DNA of 64,000 nucleotides from Rhabdaerophilum sp. SD176. Its GTDB lineage: Bacteria; Pseudomonadota; Alphaproteobacteria; Rhizobiales; Beijerinckiaceae. Below, one piece after another: positions 36,200 through 43,534 of the stretch. How positions within the stretch are numbered: the stretch's first letter is position 1; the number at the start of each line of letters is the position of its first letter. Position numbers and translations under genes: made by a program. The notes beneath the pieces are model-generated. The model was given only the letters and a program-made list of their open reading frames with translations, had not been told where the DNA came from and did not search any database. The DNA is taken from positions 540,769 through 604,768 of the forward strand of contig NZ_JARJNS010000003.1 in NCBI RefSeq assembly GCF_030143245.1, read 5' to 3'.

Positions 36200-36775
36200 A
36201 TGACAAAGATCAACAAGTTCGGTAGTGGAGGTGGATCCAAGGCCAACGTTCATCAGCTTGCCAATGCTTTTGGGAAAAGCATCAAGACTGCCTCGCAGAA
36301 TCTGTATCAGGCGAAGCCGCAATACTGCGCTCCGCAGCCCAAGCCGCAGCCGAACTGCGATAGTCCGGGGGGCCACAATCCCCCGGCCGTTCCGCACAAG
36401 CCCTGGGAACCTCCGGTTGATGATTGCCCGCCGACCGGCGGTGGCGGCAAGGCTGGCAAAGGCGGTGGTGGCGGCAAGGCCGGCAAAGGCGGTGGTGGCG
36501 GCAAGGCCGGCAAATGCGGTGGTGGCGGCAAGGCCGGCAAAGGCGGTGGTGGCGGCAAGGCCGGCAAATGCGGTGGTGGCGGCAAGGCCGGCAAAGGCGG
36601 TGGTGGCGGCAAGGCCGGCAAATGCGGTGGTGGCGGCAAGGCCGGCAAAGGCGGTGGTGGCGGCAAGGCCGGAAAAGGTGGCGGCAAGGCCGGCAAATGC
36701 GGTGGCGGCAAGGCCGGAAAAGGTGGCGGCAAGGGTGGCGGCAAGTCACATTCCTCCGGCCGGAACTATTGGTAA
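36200..36775 (+). CDS. Gly/Lys/Cys nonapeptide-repeat protein, function unknown
   Basis: A 191-residue protein, very basic. Residues 1-40 form an amphipathic, helix-prone start (MTKINKFGSGGGSKANVHQL), similar in style to the next protein. Residues 41-79 are Pro-rich with three Cys. Residues 80-160 are nine copies of a nonapeptide, GGGGKAGKG or GGGGKAGKC, with Cys recurring every second unit, followed by shorter degenerate units. The tail is SHSSGRNYW. It lacks a classical signal peptide. I do not recognise the family. Its place beside type III secretion genes and a divergent modification operon suggests a secreted or surface protein. Harpins are Gly-rich too but lack Cys, so this is not a harpin. 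RBS AAGG is close to the ATG. Confidence 0.75.
   Translation: MTKINKFGSGGGSKANVHQLANAFGKSIKTASQNLYQAKPQYCAPQPKPQPNCDSPGGHNPPAVPHKPWEPPVDDCPPTGGGGKAGKGGGGGKAGKGGGGGKAGKCGGGGKAGKGGGGGKAGKCGGGGKAGKGGGGGKAGKCGGGGKAGKGGGGGKAGKGGGKAGKCGGGKAGKGGGKGGGKSHSSGRNYW
36437..36679 (+). repeat. 27-bp coding tandem repeat, nine units
   Basis: Nine consecutive 27-bp units encode G-G-G-G-K-A-G-K-(G/C). From the third to the eighth unit, Cys and Gly alternate at position 9, giving a higher-order 54-bp period. Near-identity at the base level indicates recent expansion or gene conversion. Degenerate shorter units continue to about 36750. Confidence 0.95.
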
Positions 36776-36880
36776 CCGTTCCGAGACACCCATTGGCAGG
36801 CTGGTTTTCCGGTCTGCCGATGCGCAAGACGTCCTGTTTCGTCAGAAATTCGTGAAACAGTTGATTAAAGCAAAAATTCA

Positions 36881-36910
36881 GACGGCCGGGATTTTCCGGT
36901 CGTTTTTTTT
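36881..36910 (+). terminator. Rho-independent terminator of the repeat-protein gene
   Basis: GACGGCCGG and CCGGTCGT form a 9-bp stem with one imperfect pair around a short GATTTT loop, followed by eight T's. It lies 106 bp after the stop codon. Confidence 0.85.
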
Positions 36911-36925
36911 CACAAAAATCTACAA

Positions 36926-36951
36926 TACGTATTTTTATACGTAGTACGTAC
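36926..36951. promoter_or_regulatory. Double palindrome upstream of the RTX-DUF1521 gene
   Basis: TACGTAT (36926-36932) and ATACGTA (36937-36943) form a perfect inverted repeat with a 4-nt loop. It is followed at once by the perfect palindrome GTACGTAC (36944-36951). It lies in an AT-rich segment 115 bp before the start codon. The core matches the palindrome at 36063-36070, so a shared regulator is possible. Confidence 0.5.
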
Positions 36952-37065
36952 TGAATAGAGCATTTGGTCACAATATCGTAGTTTTTAATTTGAAATGATA
37001 AAGAGAGGCACAAAGGCAGATAACGCCTTCAAGATTTTGAGAAGAACTTCGAGGAGTGCCAAATC

Positions 37066-38826
37066 ATGACGTGCAAACCCATCAATCCTCCGACCTGCGG
37101 TGGCAATAGTCATCTCCATCAAGCCACGTTGAATGCAGGCCAGGCGACCCTTGGCAAGGCGCAGCACGCCATTGCTTCGGCAAAGCACAATGGCGGCTGG
37201 AACCAGGGTGGTTCCTGCAAGCCTGCCGAACATCGCCCGGCTGCACCGTCCGTTCCGAGCTATGGCAATGCCACGGCCGGCTGCCAGACGGACATTAGCT
37301 CGGCCCTGACCGAAATCCGCGACATGATCCGTGATCTCTCGATCGGCCAAGGCGCGGGCTGCGGTAATGCCGGCACCATCCCGGGCGCTGGTGGCGGTGA
37401 CCTGATCGGCCAGATCAAAGGCCTGATCGGCGAAATCAAGACGCTGCTGCAATCGCAGGGCAAGGGTTACGGCAGCTCTTGCGGCTGTGGGGCAGGCCAG
37501 AGCCAGTGGCCAGGCCTCGGTACCGGCATGGGTGCATACAACCAGATCATTGACCAGCTCTCCAACCTGATTGGCAATTGCTTCCCGCAGCCGCCGGCCT
37601 GTGGCACCCCGTCGAAGCCGCCTTTCGCACCGATGCCGTGCCCCCCGCAGCCGCAGCCGCCGCATTGCGGTTGCCGGCCGGAGCCGCGTCCGGTTCCGAT
37701 GCCGCAGCCGGAACCCTGCAGGCCGATGCCGTCGCCTTGCCACCCTGAGCCGCAGCCGCCGGCCCCGTGCCAGACCAAGCCGGCCAACCCGGAGCGGCCT
37801 GTTCAGACCGGCACCCACTGCAACGACACGCTCGCCGGCACCTGCAAGGACGATGTGCAGTATGGCTTTGGCGGCAATGACAAGCTGAATGGCGGCAAAG
37901 GCAACGATGTTCAGTATGGCGGCAAGGGCCACGACGTGCTCAACGGCGGCAAGGGCGATGACGTCCAGTTCGGCGGCAAGGGCAATGACGTGCTCAACGG
38001 CGGCAAGGGCGATGACGTCCAGTTCGGCGGCAAGGGCAATGACAAGCTCAATGGCGGCGACGGCAATGACGTGCTCAACGGCGGCAAGGGCGATGATTGC
38101 CTGAACGGCGGCAAGGGCAACGATGTGCTGAACGGCGGCAAGGGCAATGACCATATCGATGGCGGCGAAGGCCATGATGTGGGCGTCTGGACCGGCAAGC
38201 GCGACGATTACAAGGTCTACACCAAGGACGGCGTGACCTACGTCGAAGGCAAGGACGGCAAGGACACGGTGAAGAATGTTGAAGGCTTCAAGTTCGATGA
38301 CCAGGTCATGGACAAGCCGGCGGAATGGACTGTTTCCGAAGTCAAGGACGGCAAGGCCGAAATCAAGCTGGGCGATCGCTACACGATCGCGCTGGATGAG
38401 AATGGATCACGCTGGATTCTGACGGACAATTGCGACCAGAGCCAGACCCGCGTGTGGGGCGATCCCCATGTCGATGTCGGCAACGATGGCAAGAACGATT
38501 GGGATTTCAAGAAGGACGCCACGTTCCAGCTTGAAGACGGCACCAAGATCACTGTCGGTACCACGCCTTGGGGCAACTCGGGCCAGACCCTCTCGTCAAG
38601 CCTGACCATCACCAATGGCGACAACGCCATTCAGGTCTCGGGTCTGGGCTGGGACAGCGATGGCAAGAACAACCTGAAGGTCGAGCAGTCCTATGACGGC
38701 AAGGCCCTCGACGCCAAGACCCCGGATGGCGCCTTCACTGCTCAGGAAAGCGGCAAGGGCTGGACCATCGATGGCAAGACGGCCGACCAAGCGACCGTGA
38801 ATGCCAAGGAAGCCGCTGCCACATAA
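37066..38826 (+). CDS. RTX-repeat protein with a DUF1521 metal-ion-inducible autocleavage domain, predicted type III substrate
   Basis: A 586-residue acidic protein without a classical signal peptide. Residues 1-110 are helix-prone and Cys-containing, with HLHQATLNAGQATLG. Residues 170-260 are Pro-rich with many Cys. Residues 265-370 are at least ten RTX-type GGKGND(V/K)LN calcium-binding units. Residues 440-540 match DUF1521, including VWGDPHVDVGNDGKNDWDF. In rhizobial NopE effectors this domain cuts itself between Asp and Pro of GDPH when Ca2+ is present, which would place the cut at Asp466-Pro467 here. The combination with an RTX array is unusual. A GAGGAG site lies 9 bases before the ATG. 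Secretion by the adjacent type III system is inferred. Confidence 0.88.
   Translation: MTCKPINPPTCGGNSHLHQATLNAGQATLGKAQHAIASAKHNGGWNQGGSCKPAEHRPAAPSVPSYGNATAGCQTDISSALTEIRDMIRDLSIGQGAGCGNAGTIPGAGGGDLIGQIKGLIGEIKTLLQSQGKGYGSSCGCGAGQSQWPGLGTGMGAYNQIIDQLSNLIGNCFPQPPACGTPSKPPFAPMPCPPQPQPPHCGCRPEPRPVPMPQPEPCRPMPSPCHPEPQPPAPCQTKPANPERPVQTGTHCNDTLAGTCKDDVQYGFGGNDKLNGGKGNDVQYGGKGHDVLNGGKGDDVQFGGKGNDVLNGGKGDDVQFGGKGNDKLNGGDGNDVLNGGKGDDCLNGGKGNDVLNGGKGNDHIDGGEGHDVGVWTGKRDDYKVYTKDGVTYVEGKDGKDTVKNVEGFKFDDQVMDKPAEWTVSEVKDGKAEIKLGDRYTIALDENGSRWILTDNCDQSQTRVWGDPHVDVGNDGKNDWDFKKDATFQLEDGTKITVGTTPWGNSGQTLSSSLTITNGDNAIQVSGLGWDSDGKNNLKVEQSYDGKALDAKTPDGAFTAQESGKGWTIDGKTADQATVNAKEAAAT
37866..38178 (+). repeat. 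RTX nonapeptide repeat region
   Basis: About eleven 27-bp-spaced units encode GG(K/D/E)G(N/D/H)D(V/K/C/H) followed by LN, QY or QF. The consensus GGxGxDxLx binds Ca2+ in a parallel beta-roll. Some units are identical for more than 30 bp, showing recent duplication. Confidence 0.9.
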
Positions 38827-38887
38827 GGCGGTTTCCAGACAAGCTTTGCCCGTTCTCAGCTGTGCGGTGAACAGGCAGGGGTGAGAG

Positions 38888-38921
38888 GAGCGGCTCTGGC
38901 ATTCCGGAGCCGCTCTTTTTT
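38888..38921 (+). terminator. Rho-independent terminator of the RTX-DUF1521 gene
   Basis: GAGCGGCTC (38888-38896) and GAGCCGCTC (38907-38915) form a perfect 9-bp GC-rich stem, followed by six T's. It lies 61 bp after the stop codon. Confidence 0.93.
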
Positions 38922-39115
38922 GGGGTGCAGCCGAGGCGTATGCTGGCGATCGCCGGTTTGGCCAACATGCAGATTTAGCCGAATGGGGTAGACCTAGGGT
39001 CTGGAACCACACCGAAAGGGCAGCAAAGCCATTATGTTAGCAGATCATTATCCAAAACGTGGTCTGATTTTTCCGGGGTCTGTGTAGTCGGACCCGCGCA
39101 GAAGGCAGTTGCGTT

Positions 39116-40453
39116 TTGGTTGGTAGAGTGTTGCGCATTGGTCTTGGTGTTCTTGCATGCGTTCTTTCCGGCGCCGGCATGGCCCAAACCGTTGGGCGCA
39201 ACTATGCTATTGACCCGTCCCCGGGCTCCCCCACGATCGGCGACTTGATGGACCGGCAGGCTCCTGTCTCCGAGAAGAAGCGCCCACCAGCCATCACGCC
39301 GGCTTTGCCCAAGGTCACGCCGCGAGATCCGTCCATGCCCCGGCAAACCGGGGTCAGCCCGCCCGCCAGAGCACCCAGAAACGCGCTCAATAGCACAAGG
39401 TCGTGGCCGTCAGAGTTCCGGCCGCCGGTCCGGGGTGTGATGGCTGCGTCTGAAACTGCGCCCGCTCCGGCAGGGCGCGTTGTTTCGCGCCCGATGCCGA
39501 AAGCTCCGCCGGCTGCGGTGAAGACCTCGCTCGCCCCTGACCAGCCGATAAAGCTCCGGACAGTGGCTGCCAGCCAAACCGGACCATCCGGGCGGTTTCG
39601 CGACGTTCATGGCAGTCAGGCCTTGATCACCGGCGCGATTGGCGATCAGCCCGCACTACGGCCCGCTGCTGCAGCCGCGCCAGCGGACCGCCCGAGCCGG
39701 CGTCCGGTCTCGGGTCTCGCGCAGGCCCAGCCCAAGCCGGTCGATGGATTCGGGACAGTCGAGCTGCGCCCGGAAAGAGCAAAGGCTTTGCAGGAGCCTG
39801 TGCCGGCGGCGAAGGATGCGCGCAAAGCCACACCGCCCGTTCCGGCAGCTTCAAAAGTCAATCCCGCGATTCCGGCAGCTTCCCTGCCGGCAGCGGCTAA
39901 ACCGGCACAGAATATTGCTGACCCCAGCAGGCCCGCCGGGCTCGTCTCCGAAGCCGCCAATGGCAGCAAGGGCGATACAGCTTTCGTCTTCATCGTAGAT
40001 CAGGATCTGCGGTCCTTCCTGCAGGACTTTGCCCGCCGTTATGGCCTGCGCGCAGACATTGCCAGCGGAATCCGGGGCAAGCTCTCCCAGGTGAAATTGC
40101 CGTCGCAACCGCGCGATTTGCTGCGTGAGCTGGCGACCCGGTACGAAATTGAATGGACCTTTGAGGGGGATGTCCTCAAGGTCACCTCGCGTTCGGAAAT
40201 GGGGACACGTATCCTGCCGCTCGGCAATGTGGCTTTCAATGATTGGATTGCCGAACTCAATTCAGCTGGCATTGATACATCGCGCTACACACCAATTCCT
40301 ATGCAGGGCTCGAAGGCGGCCATTATGACCGCCCCGGTGACGTATCTCTCGCGCGCAGCGGCCATTCTTGAGGTGCTGAAAACCGGCCAGGAAGCCTCAT
40401 CAGAGTTGCGCATCATTCGCGCCGGCGTCAGTCAGAAAGTCCAGTTCGACTGA
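39116..40453 (+). CDS. sctC: Type III secretion secretin N-terminal domains only (SctC/RhcC1-like)
   Basis: A 445-residue exported protein. A signal peptide (VLRIGLGVLACVLSGAGMA) is followed by about 255 residues of Pro/Ala-rich linker. The C-terminal 165 residues match the periplasmic N0 and N1 domains of SctC secretins (FIVDQDLRSFLQDFARRYGL, KLPSQPRDLLRELATRYEIE). It stops there: the N2/N3 rings and the beta-barrel gate are missing. Rhizobial systems split their secretin into RhcC1 (N-domains) and RhcC2/NolW (channel), and this would be the first half. No second half lies in the window. The start is TTG 39116 or, more simply, GTG 39128. Confidence 0.82.
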   Translation: MVGRVLRIGLGVLACVLSGAGMAQTVGRNYAIDPSPGSPTIGDLMDRQAPVSEKKRPPAITPALPKVTPRDPSMPRQTGVSPPARAPRNALNSTRSWPSEFRPPVRGVMAASETAPAPAGRVVSRPMPKAPPAAVKTSLAPDQPIKLRTVAASQTGPSGRFRDVHGSQALITGAIGDQPALRPAAAAAPADRPSRRPVSGLAQAQPKPVDGFGTVELRPERAKALQEPVPAAKDARKATPPVPAASKVNPAIPAASLPAAAKPAQNIADPSRPAGLVSEAANGSKGDTAFVFIVDQDLRSFLQDFARRYGLRADIASGIRGKLSQVKLPSQPRDLLRELATRYEIEWTFEGDVLKVTSRSEMGTRILPLGNVAFNDWIAELNSAGIDTSRYTPIPMQGSKAAIMTAPVTYLSRAAAILEVLKTGQEASSELRIIRAGVSQKVQFD

Positions 40454-40662
40454 TACCGCCTTCCGACCGCCTGCTCGAGTCTCGGTCAATGTCCTTCCGT
40501 GGCCACGCAGCGAAGCAAGTTTCCCGTGTCACGACAGAAATGACCGGATCGGAAACCGACCCGGCCTGATTGCTAACGGTCAAGTGGCCGGAGCGCGGGA
40601 TGAAACCATGGCCGCGTGGGTCTAGCGAAACCCGAGCGGGCGCCTTTTTGCCACCGTGCCGA

Positions 40663-40863
40663 TCAGTTCGGGCGGGCGCGCAGGGCGTTGAGCTGAGCCT
40701 GCCCCGTCACGGAAATTGACAAGGTCTGGGCTGCTTCCCCGATCGCCTGCTGGAACGAGGCCTGGAGCTGTGCGTTGCCGCCGCCCGAAGCGGAAGCCCC
40801 ACCCGCCGCGCCACCGGTTGCCCCTGCCGCGCCTGCCGAAGCTCCTGCAATGGTGTCAGCCAT
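40663..40863 (-). CDS. Small needle-subunit-like protein, copy 1
   Basis: A 66-residue protein. The first 28 residues are Ala/Gly-rich. The C-terminal 37 residues form one amphipathic helix ending SISVTGQAQLNALRARPN. These 37 residues are about 80 percent identical (30/37) to the protein encoded at 42055-42231. A variable start with a conserved end is the pattern of injectisome needle or pilus subunits (SctF/NopA), and the location beside sctD fits. It is shorter than usual for SctF (about 80), so the assignment is tentative. It has a very strong AGGAGG site, consistent with a highly made structural protein. Confidence 0.65.
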   Translation of the reverse strand: MADTIAGASAGAAGATGGAAGGASASGGGNAQLQASFQQAIGEAAQTLSISVTGQAQLNALRARPN

Positions 40864-41019
40864 GATATCCTCCTGATAAACCAACCATAGATCCGATACC
40901 CGGTTGGGCATCTTTCCGTTCAGGATGAGTATGGCAGTTTGCGCCACGGGGCCGATATTGGGGCTAACTACCGAGGCCTCAGTAGTCAGCCAGCACTGCG
41001 CTCAGAGCGGCGGAGCCGT

Positions 41020-41991
41020 TCAATAGGTCAGCCGGGTGGTCCTGCCATCCCGGCTCAGCACAACGGCTTGCTGGTCGATCGCTTCGATCCGCCACCCGCC
41101 GGCAATCGTGTCGCCCACGCGGGCCGTCTGCCCTGAACTCAGCATGACCTGCGGGTTCACATCCACCCAAACTGAGCGAAGCTGCGGTACATCCTTCGCC
41201 TGTGCCGTCCGGGTCACGTTGTTGACGAGCAGCGGGCTGCTAGGCCGACTGTCATACCATTTCAGCAAATCGCGCCATTTCTCGACATTCGCGGCTCCGA
41301 CATTGCCAAGCGCCACGAGGGTGCCGGAAGGACCCGCCTCGACCTGGATCTCGTTGCCCAGGCCGGCCTTGTCCAGCCGGTCGCGGAACGCCGCCTGCGC
41401 TTCGTTGACGCTGGCTGCATTTGGGCCGGGCGATACCTGGCGGCTGATCTGCCCTCCATCCACCGAGGAGGCAAAGAGGCCGCTCAAGCCGGAAAGTGCA
41501 TTGATGCCCAGAAAGGCAATGGCGAGCACAGCAACTGCCGTCAGACTCCGCTTGCCGCCGGGAATCACATCTTGCCAGAGCCGCGCCGTCTCAACACGGA
41601 ATGTCGCCCCTCCGGCCACGAAGGTGGCCGGCAAACTGACAACCTGGCTTTGTCCGGGTCGAAGTTTGGTGCCGACATCCAGCTGGACCAGGGCATCGAC
41701 CGCTGCCAGTTGAGCCTTGGATTGCCAGGCATCCGTCAGCGAAATACGAACATGATGCGCAGCCAGGCCATCGGCAATCAGCACGGCATCATTGGTCAGG
41801 GCTGAGCCCACCGAAAGCTGGCCCTGCGCATTATGAAGGCGCGCGCCGGCATGCGCACCAGACTCCACGGTCAGAACCAGACCGCCAGTCAGCTTCAGGC
41901 CAAGGGTGTTGGCCAAGCCAAGGGTTCCGGCGAGACCTGGCGTGACGGCCGGGCCGGTGGCCTTCGAACGTGAAGAGAGTGCAGATCGCAT
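41020..41991 (-). CDS. sctD: Type III secretion inner-membrane ring protein SctD-like
   Basis: A 323-residue protein with the SctD layout. Residues 33-125 form an FHA-like cytoplasmic domain (LTVESGAHAGARLH, HHVRISL). One membrane helix lies near 147-168 (SLTAVAVLAIAFLGINALSG). The periplasmic part (180-323) contains ring-building modules (FRDRLDKAGLGNEIQVEAG) and a C-terminal RVGDTIAGGWRIEAIDQQAV segment. SctD surrounds SctJ in the inner-membrane base. It is transcribed opposite to the main sct operon and is flanked by the two needle-like genes. It is shorter than Yersinia YscD. Confidence 0.82.
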   Translation of the reverse strand: MRSALSSRSKATGPAVTPGLAGTLGLANTLGLKLTGGLVLTVESGAHAGARLHNAQGQLSVGSALTNDAVLIADGLAAHHVRISLTDAWQSKAQLAAVDALVQLDVGTKLRPGQSQVVSLPATFVAGGATFRVETARLWQDVIPGGKRSLTAVAVLAIAFLGINALSGLSGLFASSVDGGQISRQVSPGPNAASVNEAQAAFRDRLDKAGLGNEIQVEAGPSGTLVALGNVGAANVEKWRDLLKWYDSRPSSPLLVNNVTRTAQAKDVPQLRSVWVDVNPQVMLSSGQTARVGDTIAGGWRIEAIDQQAVVLSRDGRTTRLTY

Positions 41992-42054
41992 TCCTGGATG
42001 TCACCATCTGTTCGAGGGGGGCGGCGTCCCCCTCGTGGATCGGAAGTCTTGAGA

Positions 42055-42231
42055 TCAGTTCGGGCGAGCCCGCAAGGCATTCAGCTGAGCCTGACCGCTC
42101 ACCGAAATCGACAGGGTGGCCGACGCCTCGTTGATGGCTTGCTGAAAGGCCTGAGCAAGTTGCGCATTGCCGCCGCCGGAACTTGTGCCACCGGCACCTG
42201 TTGTGGCGGTCGGCGCTACTTGGTTTTCCAT
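42055..42231 (-). CDS. Small needle-subunit-like protein, copy 2
   Basis: A 58-residue protein reading MENQVAPTATTGAGGTSSGG and then a helix ending SISVSGQAQLNALRARPN. The C-terminal 37 residues match copy 1 at 40663-40863 (30 of 37 identical), while the N-terminal regions are unrelated. An AAGGAG site lies 7 bases before the ATG. It overlaps the end of the upstream gene (42216-42440) by 16 bp, so translation is coupled. It could be an alternative needle or pilus subunit. Confidence 0.68.
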   Translation of the reverse strand: MENQVAPTATTGAGGTSSGGGNAQLAQAFQQAINEASATLSISVSGQAQLNALRARPN

Positions 42232-42440
42232 GGTTCACTCCTTGGCTTTGCGTCCGGTCTGGACGATGCCCGTTTGAGACTGGGAATGACCCGACGGGCC
42301 TCAACAAGTGCCGCTTTGATCAGGGGATCAACCTGGCAGTCATTGTTACCCATGCGTTGGGCCAGACGATCGAGAATGACAGCAATGGTGTCCAGATCGT
42401 CGAGGCCCGGCATGGCGTGCTTTGTTTCGATCTGGATCAT
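42216..42440 (-). CDS. Small protein of unknown function at the head of the sctD operon
   Basis: A 74-residue protein starting MIQIETKHAMPGLDDLDTIA. Residues 1-45 are predicted helical and acidic, and the tail is basic (PSLKRASSRPDAKPRSEPWK). GAAGGATG precedes ATG 42440. It overlaps the needle-like gene, so a chaperone role for that subunit is plausible. Small acidic helical proteins often do this job, but no family is recognised. Confidence 0.6.
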   Translation of the reverse strand: MIQIETKHAMPGLDDLDTIAVILDRLAQRMGNNDCQVDPLIKAALVEARRVIPSLKRASSRPDAKPRSEPWKTK

Positions 42441-42692
42441 TGTTGCGTCATCCTTCGTCGTGCAGGGTCTGGACAGCAACTTGTGTGCCAAGGCGGATGT
42501 CGTTTTCCGTCACCAGAAAGCATAGCAGAACAAGGTTTCTGACTTCTGAATCGTACGGGCAGCAGAGAGCCCCGCGCTGTCGCGTCAGCCCGCTGCGCTG
42601 GAATGCCGGTTCGGCGTATGACCGGCGGCCATCATCGAAAGATAAGCAGATCTGGCCCTGATCCTGCAAAAGAACTGGCAAAGGAGCCTGCC

Positions 42693-43103
42693 ATGTCTCA
42701 GATCGATACGGTTCGTAACCCAAGGCCGGGAGTCAGTGTCCCGGGGCGGAGCGAAGTCAACACGGCCCGCCCGTCGGTGATCCCGGCGCGGACACCCGCC
42801 CGGTCGATTCCGACCAGGGCTGCGGTGCATGAGTTTGGCCTTGCTAGCCCTGAACCCTTCGAGCAGCCCGATGCGATCCATGCAGTGGCCGGCCCGGATC
42901 TGGCCAAGCTGGAAGGGATGAGTGGTGAACAGATGCTCGCGGAACTTTCGCGCATCGAGCACCACCTGCTCGGCTCCCTGCGGGATGCCAAGGATCCTGA
43001 CCAACATTCCTCGCTCCAGGCCGGGTTGACCATCGTTTCCGAAACAATTCGTCGCCTTCGCCTGGTGCATGGCGGGCTTGCGGCCCTTGTCATCAAGCCC
43101 TGA
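42693..43103 (+). CDS. Unknown type III-associated protein
   Basis: A 136-residue protein. The first 60 residues are Arg/Pro/Ser-rich and probably disordered (VIPARTPARSIPTRAAV), as in many secreted substrates. The C-terminal half is helical (MSGEQMLAELSRIEHHLL, TIVSETIRRLRLVHGGLA). AAGGAG lies 7 bases before ATG 42693. It is first in the rightward secretion operon. Candidates are a SctE/SctP-like regulator or a substrate. I do not recognise the family. Confidence 0.65.
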   Translation: MSQIDTVRNPRPGVSVPGRSEVNTARPSVIPARTPARSIPTRAAVHEFGLASPEPFEQPDAIHAVAGPDLAKLEGMSGEQMLAELSRIEHHLLGSLRDAKDPDQHSSLQAGLTIVSETIRRLRLVHGGLAALVIKP

Positions 43104-43117
43104 TGGGAGATCACACC

Positions 43118-43534
43118 ATGAGCTTCGGCAAACCGCGATCCGCCGCCTCGGCTTGGTCTGGCACGGCGGGTCCCGCCGCCGCCAGTTGGCCAGCGCAGTC
43201 GGGCCTCAGCGAGAGCGACCGGGAATTGATGACGGCCCTTGGCGCCTTTCACTTGCGGTATGGCCGCACGGATGAGGCACTGGCACTGCTTCAGCTGGTC
43301 ATCCGGATCTGGCCCCAGGATCGCACGGCTCTGCGCCTGTTAACCCAGTCCTTTCTAGCAATTGGTGATCACGCTTCGGCGGAAATGACCGATCGCGCCT
43401 ATCAGCTTCGGCAACCGATCCCAACACGGGCCGACATGCTGCGCCGGGCGGCCATTTGGCTGGGTCTCGGCCAGATCAACAAAGCCCATTCCAGCCTCAT
43501 GAGCGCCATCTCCACCCTGAGGGCACAGCAATGA
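43118..43534 (+). CDS. TPR-like type III chaperone (SctG/YscG- or y4yS-like)
   Basis: A 138-residue protein with about three helical hairpin (TPR-like) repeats: LMTALGAFHLRYGRTDEALA, LTQSFLAIGDHASAEMTDRA and RRAAIWLGLGQINKAHSSLM. Proteins of this size and fold keep needle subunits soluble in injectisomes. A TPR gene directly before sctV is also the arrangement of y4yS-rhcV in Rhizobium. GGGAG supports ATG 43118. Its stop overlaps the sctV start by ATGA. Confidence 0.75.
   Translation: MSFGKPRSAASAWSGTAGPAAASWPAQSGLSESDRELMTALGAFHLRYGRTDEALALLQLVIRIWPQDRTALRLLTQSFLAIGDHASAEMTDRAYQLRQPIPTRADMLRRAAIWLGLGQINKAHSSLMSAISTLRAQQ

Noticed and set aside
36307..36744. Pro/Leu/Ala-rich minus-strand frame
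   Set aside because: Complement of the Gly/Lys repeats. The plus frame has a ribosome site, terminator and natural ends.
36200..36775. Harpin assignment for the Gly-rich protein
   Set aside because: Harpins lack cysteine and Lys-rich short repeats. This protein has periodic Cys.
36776..43118. tts boxes as in rhizobial type III loci
   Set aside because: I could not find the extended consensus in any island promoter. The TACGTA palindromes are reported instead.
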